Part shown: one piece after another, positions 35,301 through 43,043 of the stretch
Layout of the letters: each line of letters opens with the position of its first letter
Position numbering within the stretch: position 1 is the stretch's first letter
Assembly (NCBI RefSeq): GCF_015644665.1
Contig: NZ_JADOBQ010000012.1
Coordinates: 1-64,000, forward strand
Direction: 5' to 3'
DNA from: Roseobacter sp. MH60115
GTDB lineage: Bacteria; Pseudomonadota; Alphaproteobacteria; Rhodobacterales; Rhodobacteraceae
DNA: 64,000 bases
The notes under the pieces: model-generated
Told to the model about the DNA's origin: nothing
The model's input: only the letters and a program-made list of their open reading frames with translations
The model's database searches: none
Position numbers and translations under genes: made by a program

Positions 35301-38300
35301 GATGACGTAACCCTGAGCCGCGTGGGCAATAACGTCATTTTCACCCTTTCGAAGGGTGAACAGGTCACCATCCTGGATCAACTGATCCATGACCGGTGGT
35401 GGTCGGTCGAAACTGTCTCGTTCTCGGATGGCACCACCTGGAACGAACAAGCTTTGCGCGACAGGCTCGTTGCAGACATGAAATCCGCTGGAACGGTGGT
35501 GGGGTCTGAGCTCTCCGAAGGATATGTGCACGCATCGGGAGACGGCTCCTACACGATCAGCGACTACGACTACCTGAACAACGATGGCACTGACACGCTG
35601 ACCTTCCTGGATGTGACGTCGACCGAGGTGACTTTTGGGCGCACGGTAGCCGATGTTGTGATCAAGCTCCAAAACGGTGAGCAGATAACCCTACTCAACC
35701 AGTTTCATGATGATCAGTGGCATCGCATGGAGAGCATTTCCTTTGCCGATGGCGTTACGCTCAATCTGCAAGGAATACGTGACCGAGCGGTCGCCGACAT
35801 GAAACAGACCGGTATCGTGATCGGATCGGAACTGGTCGAGAACTACACTTTCACCCTGGGCGACGGCTCGCACTATATTTCGGACTACGACTATCTGAAA
35901 AACGGTGGCGACGACCGGTTGATCTTTACCGATGTGAACGCGTCCGACGTCACGTTCTGGCAGGGTCTCAATTTCGATCTCAACATGCGCTTTTCAACCG
36001 GAGAAGCGATAACCATCTCTCAACAGTTTGACGTCAAGCAATACAAGGCAATCGAACAATTCGTCTTTGCCGATGGCACGACGCTCGACAAGCAGGCGAT
36101 CCGGAACAAATCAGTCGCTGACATGAAACCCTTGGGTCTTGTGCTGGGGTCGGAGCAAACCGAAAACTTTTTCCATACGCTGGGGGATGGAACCTATCGA
36201 ATTAGGGACTATGACTACCTGAACAACAACGGGTCGGACACGCTCACGCTCACGGATACAACCGCAGCAGATGTCACTTTCTCACACGATGGCGATTACG
36301 ATTTGCTCATCACATTCGCAAACGGCGAGGTCGTGACGATCACAGACCAATTTGTGAATGATCGCCGTCACGCATTGCAGGAAATCACATTTGCCGACGG
36401 CACAACGATTGATGAACAGGGTATTCGCGACAAGTCATCAGCGGACATGAAGTCTACCGGTTTCGTGCGGGGATCTGAGTTGACCGACAACTATTTCCAT
36501 GCACTAGGGGATGGAAGCTACAGGATCAGCGACTACGACTACTTGAACAACGAGGGCTTCGATACGCTGACCCTGACGGATGTGAATGCATCCGACGTGA
36601 GCTTCGCGAATACCGGTGGCTACGATTTGACTGTGACCTTCGCGAACGGCGAAACGATTACTGTCACGGATCATTTTGTGAATGACCGCCGCCACGCAAT
36701 TCAGGAAATTACGTTCGCTGATGGCAGCGCTTTGAGCGAGCAAGGCATTCGCAACAAATCCGCAGCAGACATGAAGGACACCGGGTTTGTAAGAGGATCT
36801 GAACTGACGGAAAACTTCTTCCACAGTTTCGGTGACGGTAGTTATCGGATCACCGACTATGACTACCTCAACAACGAGGGTTTTGACACGCTTACGTTGA
36901 CGGATGTGAACCCAGGAGATGTTACATTCCTGCACAATGGCGATCTTGATTTGGTTATCACCTTCAGCAATGGAGAAACGATCACGGTTACGGATCATTT
37001 CCTGAACAACCGACGCTACGCTCTGCAACAGATTAATTTTGCAGATGGAACGTCTTTGGACGAACAGGGTATTCGCAACAAGTCAGCTGCGGATATGAAG
37101 GCCACCGGCTTTGTGCGCGGCTCTGAATTGACCGAAAACTTCTATCACAACATGGGAGACGGTTCCTATCAGATCCTCGATTACGACTACCTCAACAACG
37201 AAGGCTACGACACACTCACCTTCCTTGATGTGAATTCTGATCAGGTGATGATTACCCAGGATAGTGATCTGGACATGATCCTTCGCCTGGACAACGGCGA
37301 AGTCATTACGGTGACAGACCACTTTAACTCCAATAACCGCTATGCACTGCAAGCGGTCACATTCGCCGATGGCGTGACGCTCAACCAGCAAGAGCTGATT
37401 GACCGATCGCTTGCGGACGCGCAACGCGCGCGTGACCTCGCGGTGGCCGAACAGAAGGCTTCGGGAGCCGTGGTTGGAACGGAGGAAGTGGAGAACTACT
37501 TCCACGCTCTAGGGGACGGCTCTTATACCATCACCGAAAGCAGCGCGACAAATCATGACAGGCTGACCTTTACAGACCTCAATGTCGACGATGTCACGTT
37601 TGCGAACACACTTGATGATGATCTGGTTATCACGATGTCCAATGGCGAAACTGTCACTATCGTCAATCACTTCCTCGATTATGCCTCGGACATGGCTTAC
37701 ATCGAATTCGCGGATGGGACGGTGCTCGGCAGCCAGGCGCAGCGGGACAAGGCAGCGGCCGATCAGAAAGCCAGCGGCGCGATCCTTGGGTCCAACAAGG
37801 TGGAAAACTATTTCCACGCTCTCGGAGATGGCTCTTACACCATTACCGAACAAAGCACCGACGCGCATGATCGCCTGACGTTCACTGATCTGAATGCCAG
37901 CGAGGTCACGTTCAAGGCAACAGCCGATGATGACCTGATTATCGCCATGTCCAATGGCGAGACTGTCACCATCGTCGATCATTTCCTCGATTACGCCTCG
38001 GACGTGAGATACATCGAGTTTTCGGACGGAACGGTGCTGGAGAGCCAGGCACAGCGGGACAAAGCTGCAAGTGACCAGAAGGCAAGCGGTGCCGTTCAAG
38101 GGACCAACAAATTCGAAAACTACATCCATACCCTGGGCGATGGGTCATACACCATTGCCGAGAAGAGCGCTAACTCGAACGACTTGCTGACGTTTGTCGA
38201 TATCAATCCCGATCAGGCGGACTTTGGCCGCAATGCCGCCGACGATCTGGTGATTACTCTGTCGAATGGCGAGACTGTCACTGTTCTGGGGCACTTTGCT

Positions 38301-40187
38301 GGCGGCGATACGGACATCAGTTCCATTGCTTTTGCTGACGCTACCGTCATGGGCCTCGCCGACATCGAAATCAAGATGAATGATGACTCCTACGCCGCGC
38401 TATTCTCTGACGTTGACACGGTGTTGCTGGTCGGAAGTATGGATTCAGTTCAGGTCGCTAATGGGCTGAACGGCATGACGGATGCAGACGGGATATTCAA
38501 CGTCGGCCTCGTGACCCAAGGCACGGATGTCGATCTGTCATTGGTCGCATGGGACATTGACTACGACTACGAAATCGAGGTCTTCCTGAACAACGAATAC
38601 CATTCGAGCCTGGCCGTTGGCGTGAATGGCGCGTTTTCCGTGCACACAGTCAGCTTTGACGCTGCACAACTAAACGATGGAAACAACGTCATTACCTTCA
38701 AGAACCATGATGCAACGTGGAACTGGGGACTCGACGATCTGGCCGCAGTTGATCCGAATACAGGTGTTCCTGCCATCAGTCGCAACGACCTTTTTGTCGG
38801 CACGGGTGGCAGTGACAAATTCTACTCTGATACCCAACGCGGTCACGATCAAATCAAGACCACAACATCGAACTACCAGGAAGTTGACAGGCTCTATTTC
38901 GGTGCCGGGATCACCGTCGCCGATCTGTATTCTGTGAATGCTCATGTTGGCGGTGGTGGGGACTATGACATGACGATCCACTACCGCAATGCCAATGCAT
39001 CCATCACGATTCTCGACTACGGTAACAACGGCTCCAGTTCCCAGAAATACCACATCAACGAGTTCATTTTCGCGGATGGTACCGTCATGGGACGCAATGC
39101 CTTTATGCGGGCGACCTTGGGCACGGATGGCAACGACCACTTCGATGGTACCGGCGAAAGCGACGACTTTGTCTTTGATATCAACCAAGGCGACGACACC
39201 ATTGGCGAATCCGTATCCAACTACCAAGAGGTCGACCGGCTGTTTTTTGGTGCCGGAATTACCGTAGACGATCTCTATTCTCTCAACAGTCATGTCGGTG
39301 GCAGTAGCGCATATGACCTGACAATTCGCGTCAAGGATCAAGACGGTTCGATCACCATTCTGGACTACGGCGACAACAGTTCCAGCTCTCAAAAATACCA
39401 CATCAACCAATTCGTTTTTGCAGATGGTACCGTCCTGAACCGCAATGCCTTTATGCGCGAGACGATGGGCACGGATGGCAACGATCATTTCGATGGTACC
39501 GGTGAAAGCGACGATTTTGTCTTTGACATCAACCAAGGCGACGACACAATCGGGGAAGCTGTTTCGAACTATCAGGAAGTTGACCGGATTGTGTTTGGGG
39601 AGGGGATAACCGTTTCCGATGTATATACCGTCTCAGACTATACAGGGGGCGCACTGAGCAACCTCAGGATAGCTGTTACAGGCGAAGCAGGATCAATCAC
39701 GATCAACAACTACGGCAACAATGCGTCCAGTTCCCAGAAATACCACATCAACCAATTCGTCTTCAGCGATGGAACGGTTCTCAGCCGCAACAGTTTCATG
39801 CTGCAAACAATGGGCACGTCGGGAGACGACATGTTTGATGGAACAGGTGAGTCTGACGACTATAAATTTAACCTCGGCGAAGGCCATGACAGTATCCTAG
39901 AATGGTCCAGTAACTATCAGGAGGTTGATCGTCTCGTCTTTGATAGTGACGCGGCTGTCGCGGATGTGTTCTCCTTCCGGGATGATGTGGATGACAACGG
40001 AACTGATGATCTCGTTATTGGTGTGACCGGCTATGAGGGATCGTCAATGACCATCCTCAACGCGTACAACGGATCGGACAAATATCGGGTCGCCCTATTT
40101 GAATTCTCGGATGGGACTGTATTGGATTATGATAACTTCGTGCTTGCTACTTTGGATCAAAGCCAGGAAACCGGTTTTTTCGTGTAA
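29334..40187 (+). CDS. Giant RTX protein with internal Hint autoprocessing domain
   Basis: Protein of 3617 residues. Parts in order: an unrecognised N-terminal region (1-516) with hydrophobic stretches near 288-306 and 344-372; a Hint domain (517-678); a middle region with a long hydrophobic segment (about 972-1018), as in pore-forming RTX toxins; RTX nonapeptides (about 1267-1532); about 14 repeats of roughly 108 residues related to haemolysin-type calcium-binding repeats (about 1533-3012); a beta-sandwich-like unit (about 3022-3140); four 116-residue repeats; and an acidic C-terminus ending QETGFFV, suited to type I secretion. There is no N-terminal signal peptide. The HlyC-like gene upstream suggests lysine acylation. 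Whether it is a pore-forming toxin or a giant adhesin cannot be decided. No exporter genes are in the window. The reading frame is intact throughout. Confidence 0.92.
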   Translation: MTYPPGTFNSAQSAFDYLDSLPAGTPAPADFFERALRELPAVGPAGSSSVFYGGYNTAISPSGTTVGNVVDGLTQGNVGTLISQTEVGIFAGALNDADSVYRDKLVLTLTNENVLGVGTIEELFSGNAPVWDAASLNYANAASGNILAVFPEGLDPEASIFTTTELDALINSGKVNTINGIEVSRLASLDDTARLSLLREGMGEQITRMASLSAAAGDLDRANYLNIVDSGTTTDFDPRTNSDFFIDDTKWSDLQSGRMISLGSGSNTINLAPPDLNVKVLGILDKLDGGIVGTAAIGLLLMGVANQADAALTDEYGPNYNTANVLEFVANSNLPISPELLTSIAQGALQDVLLKGAASLLGVGLLWTAFDVYQNIDGLTEAMDFAAQGAAPGSALSELNNTVQGVKQWLQDRFGNDADYVPQHAELAALIESQFDYETQVSIGSAIKSYLAEFGVTPGLLREDVAGWMAELQALVDVISLDLDSGVTSLEDALQAALYKSDLLTIQQKIAIDPTRCFPAGTQISLWDGSSKSIEDIAVSDVVLCFDNAGQPQPGYVTRLFRNLTTEWVRLDFVDRRETIHVTPGHRFLTETGDYMEIGHMLRLGGGVARVVMSDGSLQTVRGCAIEFGKETAGLFETVGLQKAAGTPDLLIRQGWQTYNFEVRAHHNYVANDVRVHNDSIFAFLQPHEYSQVTEVRDTNNDSFPDYVLLKEPGVATEREKYLDGVNAVEEITTSDGRGNIIYQRVVKDTDGNVIERGEPQYLSGQFIGESIGSALTPFLTNALLGDGLNAFENIAANTVLGTTLENVSGVIGALIDRGFITNYGEVSIAGHFDTIAGGVFEDFGGELIVNGINNVTSTINQLVMAEIFEFIDADGVPGAVYEAVIGAGVSNVVSFGVDWFVDTELFESFFSPGSELYQEINESIRVTSLPDAILPTYDDAGNVVSSGWASLVLGAVVREILPPLETTEGQIASAITGAVLYTSTALSSMLLNLGAFAGPVGAVITWAIGAIVDALFDKDPQAWTSVGFDADTGRFVLTGTWSDDGGDTELSQALAQAYVNGMNGFVDTMMSQSHNYGALAQWSFGHYEESLKNAGSNGQTFANFQNTYLDAYIRDLANVNLQDGQMTAVRALNNLNLDILIDRKIATPSDETRIFSEVLNDDGVTTSVVEGVVEGALRQITIEGGATHAYDGRNPVQIYQMVAAALQIAEDYHTYLENTEAINALMVASPDSAFAAGWYTTLLEAERLGLTDSYDLTGSAIDNVFYTGEGNDSVLGGAGDDLIKTYLGDDTLSGDEGNDTLHAGAGTDQVSGGSGDDSLEGGDGADVIDGGSGTDWATFATSGAGVTVDLFAGVGLAGEAAGDTYVNIENLRGSLHEDELKGDAFANVVEAGAGQDTVFGHGGNDTVYGQDGNDMLYGDLAEDISVVGDDTLYGDAGNDTLHGGEGVDRFDGGADFDVVSYRHSTVGTVASLTTNLAKIHGDIEYFTSIEGLIGSAHSDILVGNSGVNTLEGLKGNDTLKGGEGGDTYRYSFGDGNDRISDFHNGVSVDRLIFTDLNVDDVSFASDSDEDLVITMSNGERISVADHFSENTNYAIEQIEFADGTVLNLQGIRDKSVFDQKVTGGGTVRGSDLSEVYTHSLGDGSYRISDFDNDSRVDRLLFLDVNPEDVSFASSSGENLIITLANGERISVIDHFAESGSYAIEQIEFADGTILDEAGIRNKSVADQKSGGTGTVIGSDLSETYVHALGDGSYRISDFDNNDRVDRLVFTDVNSTDVVLSSDGDNLRIIVMGVETVTIAGQLDSSKSYHIETIEFADGVIYSPSDLPALLVDPAAVPGNQIGQETTNNYVHTAGDGSYTIKDYDYLSNNGTDTLTFSDVASSDVSLGRIGSSLVFTLNNGEEITVLGQLGRTHYNAIESVSFADGVTLNQDQLRDRLVSDMKDAGRVIGTENSENYTHTSGDGSYTISDYDYLKNDGVDTLTFTDVTADDVTLSRVGNNVIFTLSKGEQVTILDQLIHDRWWSVETVSFSDGTTWNEQALRDRLVADMKSAGTVVGSELSEGYVHASGDGSYTISDYDYLNNDGTDTLTFLDVTSTEVTFGRTVADVVIKLQNGEQITLLNQFHDDQWHRMESISFADGVTLNLQGIRDRAVADMKQTGIVIGSELVENYTFTLGDGSHYISDYDYLKNGGDDRLIFTDVNASDVTFWQGLNFDLNMRFSTGEAITISQQFDVKQYKAIEQFVFADGTTLDKQAIRNKSVADMKPLGLVLGSEQTENFFHTLGDGTYRIRDYDYLNNNGSDTLTLTDTTAADVTFSHDGDYDLLITFANGEVVTITDQFVNDRRHALQEITFADGTTIDEQGIRDKSSADMKSTGFVRGSELTDNYFHALGDGSYRISDYDYLNNEGFDTLTLTDVNASDVSFANTGGYDLTVTFANGETITVTDHFVNDRRHAIQEITFADGSALSEQGIRNKSAADMKDTGFVRGSELTENFFHSFGDGSYRITDYDYLNNEGFDTLTLTDVNPGDVTFLHNGDLDLVITFSNGETITVTDHFLNNRRYALQQINFADGTSLDEQGIRNKSAADMKATGFVRGSELTENFYHNMGDGSYQILDYDYLNNEGYDTLTFLDVNSDQVMITQDSDLDMILRLDNGEVITVTDHFNSNNRYALQAVTFADGVTLNQQELIDRSLADAQRARDLAVAEQKASGAVVGTEEVENYFHALGDGSYTITESSATNHDRLTFTDLNVDDVTFANTLDDDLVITMSNGETVTIVNHFLDYASDMAYIEFADGTVLGSQAQRDKAAADQKASGAILGSNKVENYFHALGDGSYTITEQSTDAHDRLTFTDLNASEVTFKATADDDLIIAMSNGETVTIVDHFLDYASDVRYIEFSDGTVLESQAQRDKAASDQKASGAVQGTNKFENYIHTLGDGSYTIAEKSANSNDLLTFVDINPDQADFGRNAADDLVITLSNGETVTVLGHFAGGDTDISSIAFADATVMGLADIEIKMNDDSYAALFSDVDTVLLVGSMDSVQVANGLNGMTDADGIFNVGLVTQGTDVDLSLVAWDIDYDYEIEVFLNNEYHSSLAVGVNGAFSVHTVSFDAAQLNDGNNVITFKNHDATWNWGLDDLAAVDPNTGVPAISRNDLFVGTGGSDKFYSDTQRGHDQIKTTTSNYQEVDRLYFGAGITVADLYSVNAHVGGGGDYDMTIHYRNANASITILDYGNNGSSSQKYHINEFIFADGTVMGRNAFMRATLGTDGNDHFDGTGESDDFVFDINQGDDTIGESVSNYQEVDRLFFGAGITVDDLYSLNSHVGGSSAYDLTIRVKDQDGSITILDYGDNSSSSQKYHINQFVFADGTVLNRNAFMRETMGTDGNDHFDGTGESDDFVFDINQGDDTIGEAVSNYQEVDRIVFGEGITVSDVYTVSDYTGGALSNLRIAVTGEAGSITINNYGNNASSSQKYHINQFVFSDGTVLSRNSFMLQTMGTSGDDMFDGTGESDDYKFNLGEGHDSILEWSSNYQEVDRLVFDSDAAVADVFSFRDDVDDNGTDDLVIGVTGYEGSSMTILNAYNGSDKYRVALFEFSDGTVLDYDNFVLATLDQSQETGFFV
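30882..31367 (+). other. Hint (intein-like) domain inside the RTX protein
   Basis: Residues 517-678 of the giant protein. The start is Cys517 in RCFPAGTQISLWDG (N-terminal nucleophile, block A). T583-P-G-H586 is the block-B T-x-x-H. The end is AHHNYVANDVRVHN with penultimate His677 and terminal Asn678, matching the HNY-x-V and VHN pattern of bacterial intein-like and pretoxin-Hint domains. The next residue is Asp679, not Cys, Ser or Thr, so cleavage is more likely than splicing. All residues needed for N- and C-terminal cleavage appear present. Cleavage would give pieces of 516, 162 and 2939 residues. Confidence 0.85.
33133..33930 (+). repeat. RTX calcium-binding nonapeptide block
   Basis: Tandem G-G-x-G-x-D-x-U-x units in the giant protein (GEGNDSVLGGAGDD, GDDTLSGDEGNDTL, GGDGADVIDGGSGTD and, after a spacer, GHGGNDTVYGQDGNDMLYGD and GGEGGDTY). 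They form calcium-bound parallel beta rolls after export. There are two main groups, separated by about 60 residues. Confidence 0.9.
33931..38370 (+). repeat. About 14 tandem 108-residue coding repeats
   Basis: Each unit runs GDGSY-x-I-x-DYDYLNN, DTLTFTDVN, DVTF, a dipeptide-rich DLVITFSNGE, ITVTDHF, and IEFADGT followed by a lysine-rich helix ending in RGSEL. Neighbouring units near 36486 and 36810 are 324 bp (108 residues) apart. The first three and last three units deviate (the DYDYL motif is replaced by short polar stretches). The motifs fit the haemolysin-type calcium-binding related family. Confidence 0.85.
38790..40110 (+). repeat. Four C-terminal 116-residue repeats
   Basis: Units contain SNYQEVDRL-x-FG, GSITILDYG, SSSQKYHIN-x-F-x-FADGTV, and GTDGNDHFDGTGESDDF. 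The copies at 39120 and 39468 are exactly 348 bp apart and nearly identical in DNA, showing recent duplication; the fourth copy is diverged. They precede the secretion signal. Confidence 0.88.
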
Positions 40188-40404
40188 AGTGGACTTCTCT
40201 GCGCGCGCTAACTTAAGATATGATCCGGCCCACAGTTCGAGTTGGCCAGCCCCACCTGTGTGGTCCAATTTGATTGTTAGTGCATGACTGTTTTGAGCTG
40301 CTCCCCTCTGTCGGACCACCCGGCTGGAGATTTTCCGGGGGTTTTGAGCTCAGGACGGTTCTTCGAGCCCAGAGCCATCAGATCCGACATTGCGTAAACC
40401 ACGC

Positions 40405-40944
40405 CTATCCGGTTCCAATTTCCAATGTGATCTGTGGCCGCAATTTCTTCCCAGCACGCGCGAACAACCGGCTTTGGTCGGCACCAGTCAACCGAGCGCG
40501 CACCACAGGCGCGCCCGTGCGTTCCTGGAGCCACTGGACGCCGGCTTTGTGCGGCAGGTGCTCGTCAGACCGCGCTATACGACCTTCAGGAAAGATCGCG
40601 ACGCTGCGACCGGCCTCCAGTGCGCGTTGGAGCTGTCGCAGGGCGTAAGGATGATGTGAGTTCATCGGAACGACCCAACCGAGGCCCAGGCGTTCCAGCA
40701 GCCGCAGCCCACAGCTTGTGAACAGGTTTTCGACGGAGTGTTTCGGCGTGACCGGAAAGACCATCTTGGTCGGGCAGGCAAAGGCAAGGATCAGACCGTC
40801 GAGCAGGGATTGATGATTGCAGGTCAGGATCATCGGCACACCAGATGTCACCGCGTCAACATCAGAGAAGCGAACCTTTACCCGAAGCGCGGCTAAGATC
40901 ATCCGCCGCCATAGGGCCATGTGAACTTGCTTTGGTTTCATCAT
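40405..40944 (-). CDS. Lysophospholipid acyltransferase-like (PlsC family)
   Basis: Protein of 179 residues with the PlsC motifs: NHQSLLDG (motif I, N-H-x4-D), and FPEGRIARSD (motif III), in the usual order. It probably transfers an acyl group to a lysophospholipid or similar acceptor at the inner membrane. ATG 40944 (or 40941) is preceded by AAGG. Most PlsC enzymes have about 230-250 residues, so this is a short version lacking much of the C-terminus. It is the last gene of the conjugation operon, 41 bp after the lytic transglycosylase. Its place next to transfer genes is unusual; a role in modifying the cell envelope for conjugation is inference. Confidence 0.8.
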   Translation of the reverse strand: MMKPKQVHMALWRRMILAALRVKVRFSDVDAVTSGVPMILTCNHQSLLDGLILAFACPTKMVFPVTPKHSVENLFTSCGLRLLERLGLGWVVPMNSHHPYALRQLQRALEAGRSVAIFPEGRIARSDEHLPHKAGVQWLQERTGAPVVRARLTGADQSRLFARAGKKLRPQITLEIGTG

Positions 40945-40985
40945 CAGACCTTTTTTGTTGATCGCATTGAAGCCAAAGCGATCCG

Positions 40986-41888
40986 TCAGAACTGGATATT
41001 GACCTTTGTTCCGGCCGAGAACGGATCGACGTGTTCTGCATCCATTCCACCGGACCTGGTTTCTTCCGGAACAGGACCAGTGGCCCGCCAAGTCTCATAA
41101 CGATCCGTTAAGTCGATTGGACCATCTGAACCAGCCGCAGGGCCCGTCGCTTGCCAGCTTGTCGGTGCCTCGGGCTCAATCTGCCCCAAGCTGGCAACGC
41201 GGGTGGCCGCTTCGGCGACCCGCAGGTCATGTGCCGCCAGGGAATTTACTGTCGGGATGGTTCCGAGCTTACGGGCATACTGATTGTAGAACGCCACCAC
41301 AGCGGCCACGTAGCCCTGCGTTTCCTTGTAAGGTGGAACCCCGCCAAACTTTTTCACCGCATTGGGACCTGCGTTGTAGGCCGCAAGGGCAAGGGGCATC
41401 GAACCGTAGGTCTCCAGCTGATCGAGCAGATACCGCGCCCCGCCATCGACCTGCAGCTCCGGGCTCTTGTAGTAGTCGGGATAGATCCCGAGAGACTTCG
41501 CAGTTGGCGGGATGATCTGCGTGAGGCCAAAGGCATCCTTTGGCGACTTCGCCTTGGCAGAGAAGCGGGACTCTTGCTTGATCAGCGCCATGAGCCACGC
41601 CCGGAATGCATCTTGGGTGATACCAAGCCGCGCGAGTGCATCGTGGTTGCGGTACTTCTCAGCTGTGGCGAACACGAGTTCTTCCACGTCCTCGTGTTTT
41701 CCATCGAACAGGCGGCGACCGATGGTTGGCAAAGCATCGGGGTGCCATTGTTCTTGAATGGCCCAGGGTGTCGATACCGATGCCGCCAAACGGGTCTCGG
41801 CTGTATCTTGATCTGCTGGACTAGCGGCGCTGAGCGCACTCAAGACCGCCGCCGCGGCTGTGTTGCCCGAGTTTATCCAATCGGTCAT
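40986..41888 (-). CDS. Lytic transglycosylase (VirB1-like)
   Basis: Peptidoglycan lyase of 300 residues. The SLT domain (about 95-215) has the catalytic glutamate E106 in IKQESRFS, followed by DAFGLTQIIPPTAKSLG, and the substrate-binding ALAAYNAGPNAV. Such enzymes open the peptidoglycan for the mating channel. A clear signal peptide is not seen; a short alanine-rich stretch (11-22) may act as one. The start overlaps the traB stop (ATGA). The C-terminal 80 residues are proline- and threonine-rich and probably unstructured. Confidence 0.86.
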   Translation of the reverse strand: MTDWINSGNTAAAAVLSALSAASPADQDTAETRLAASVSTPWAIQEQWHPDALPTIGRRLFDGKHEDVEELVFATAEKYRNHDALARLGITQDAFRAWLMALIKQESRFSAKAKSPKDAFGLTQIIPPTAKSLGIYPDYYKSPELQVDGGARYLLDQLETYGSMPLALAAYNAGPNAVKKFGGVPPYKETQGYVAAVVAFYNQYARKLGTIPTVNSLAAHDLRVAEAATRVASLGQIEPEAPTSWQATGPAAGSDGPIDLTDRYETWRATGPVPEETRSGGMDAEHVDPFSAGTKVNIQF

Positions 41889-43042
41889 CTGTTGAAACTC
41901 GCTGTCAGGGACATGTTGAAGAGGCGGGCCCAGGCCGTCATAGCTGTCATATGAATGCCGGGTATGGACGTGCCGTCAGCCCACCAGAGACTGGCGATAC
42001 CCAAAACATGATCTGCGCCAGCGAAACGCGACTGGAGCACTGGCCAGACAAGTAATTGCTCATAACAGATCAGCACTGCAGTTGGCCGTCCCTCCAACAC
42101 CACCACTGGCGCTTGACCAAAATGAGCCTTCGCTGATTGCGCAGACCAGGGACGCCACATCGAGACCGGCACCGGCATACGCTGCCGGTAGACGATCTCG
42201 ACGTCCGCGCTGGTGACACGAGCGAGCGCATTGTCGTAGCCCTTGCCGTTAGCGTCTTCGACACCGGCATAGATCGTTTTACCAGAATGCTGGGCAAGAT
42301 CCTTCTATGCCCATTCCCCTGTGTTCGTCCGCCAACCCATTGCGCCCTCTGGAAAGACAACAATGGGTGCATCGGATTGTGATACGAGCCGTTTTCCTTC
42401 AGTGACAAACGCGAACGACCGTTGGAAATCACGTGATCCGGCACTGTAGTGCACGCTGCTCTCTATGCCTTCCCAGCTGTCCAGTATGCTTGGTTCTTCA
42501 CCCATCAGAACGCCACCGGCCCAGAGAACGCTTGTGAGGGCCAGGAGGGCAGGGCGGGCCTTTCCGTAGGCCAGAGCCATGAACAGGCCCAGAGTGGCCA
42601 CCAGCCCAGCCCAGCCGAGCCTGGGAAGCAGAATACCAGCTGCGGTGGCTGGAGAAACCCACCCCAGGATGCCGAACGGCGGGATCGCCATGAGGATCGT
42701 CGCGGCGACGAACCCGAACGCGCGACGAGCGGGCCGAGCTGACCACAGTGCGCCATGCACCAAGACGAAGACCGACGAGGCTGCGAGCCAGAGGATCAGG
42801 CCAACGGCGATGTCAGAGCCAAAGAAGGTTGCGGCCCCGACGGGCAGGCCGCGACTGGCTGCAAGAAAGTAGCCCATAGCGAGCATGATCGCGGAGATTC
42901 GCGTCGGGGCCAGACCAAAACAGAGAGGGAAGAGGGCGACCAGCGGCAGGAGCGCTGCGTTCTCGTTCCACGCCGCCGCCCCAATGGCACATCCGGCCAG
43001 ACCAAAGGCCAGGGCGGCGAGAGAGCCTTTTCTGGCGACCAA
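41885..43042 (-). pseudogene. traB: traB, interrupted by an in-frame amber codon
   Basis: Ti-plasmid TraB-type membrane protein related to apolipoprotein N-acyltransferase. The first part has about seven hydrophobic helices (ALAFGLAGCAIGAAAW, GYFLAASRGLPVGAATFFG), then the start of the carbon-nitrogen hydrolase domain (IVVFPEGAMGW). A TAG at 42305-42307 stops it; the same frame then continues without shift through YAGVEDANGKGYDNA and VVVLEGRPTAVLICYEQLL (the nucleophile cysteine region) to a TGA that overlaps the lytic transglycosylase start. One base change explains the break. The start is uncertain: TTG 43042 fits the end of traF, and an ATG at 43129 lies inside traF. TraB acts in conjugation, so the loss may impair it unless the amber codon is suppressed. 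Confidence 0.82.
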
Positions 43043-43043
43043 T

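Noticed and set aside
33931-40110. Regular repeats considered as a CRISPR-like or non-coding satellite array
   Set aside because: The period is a multiple of three, the frame stays open, and the variation is in the protein-coding pattern, so they are coding repeats.
42305-42307. Programmed amber readthrough or a recoded TAG
   Set aside because: TAG is used as a normal stop by several intact genes here (for example trbI and trbL), and no pyrrolysine or suppressor genes are visible.
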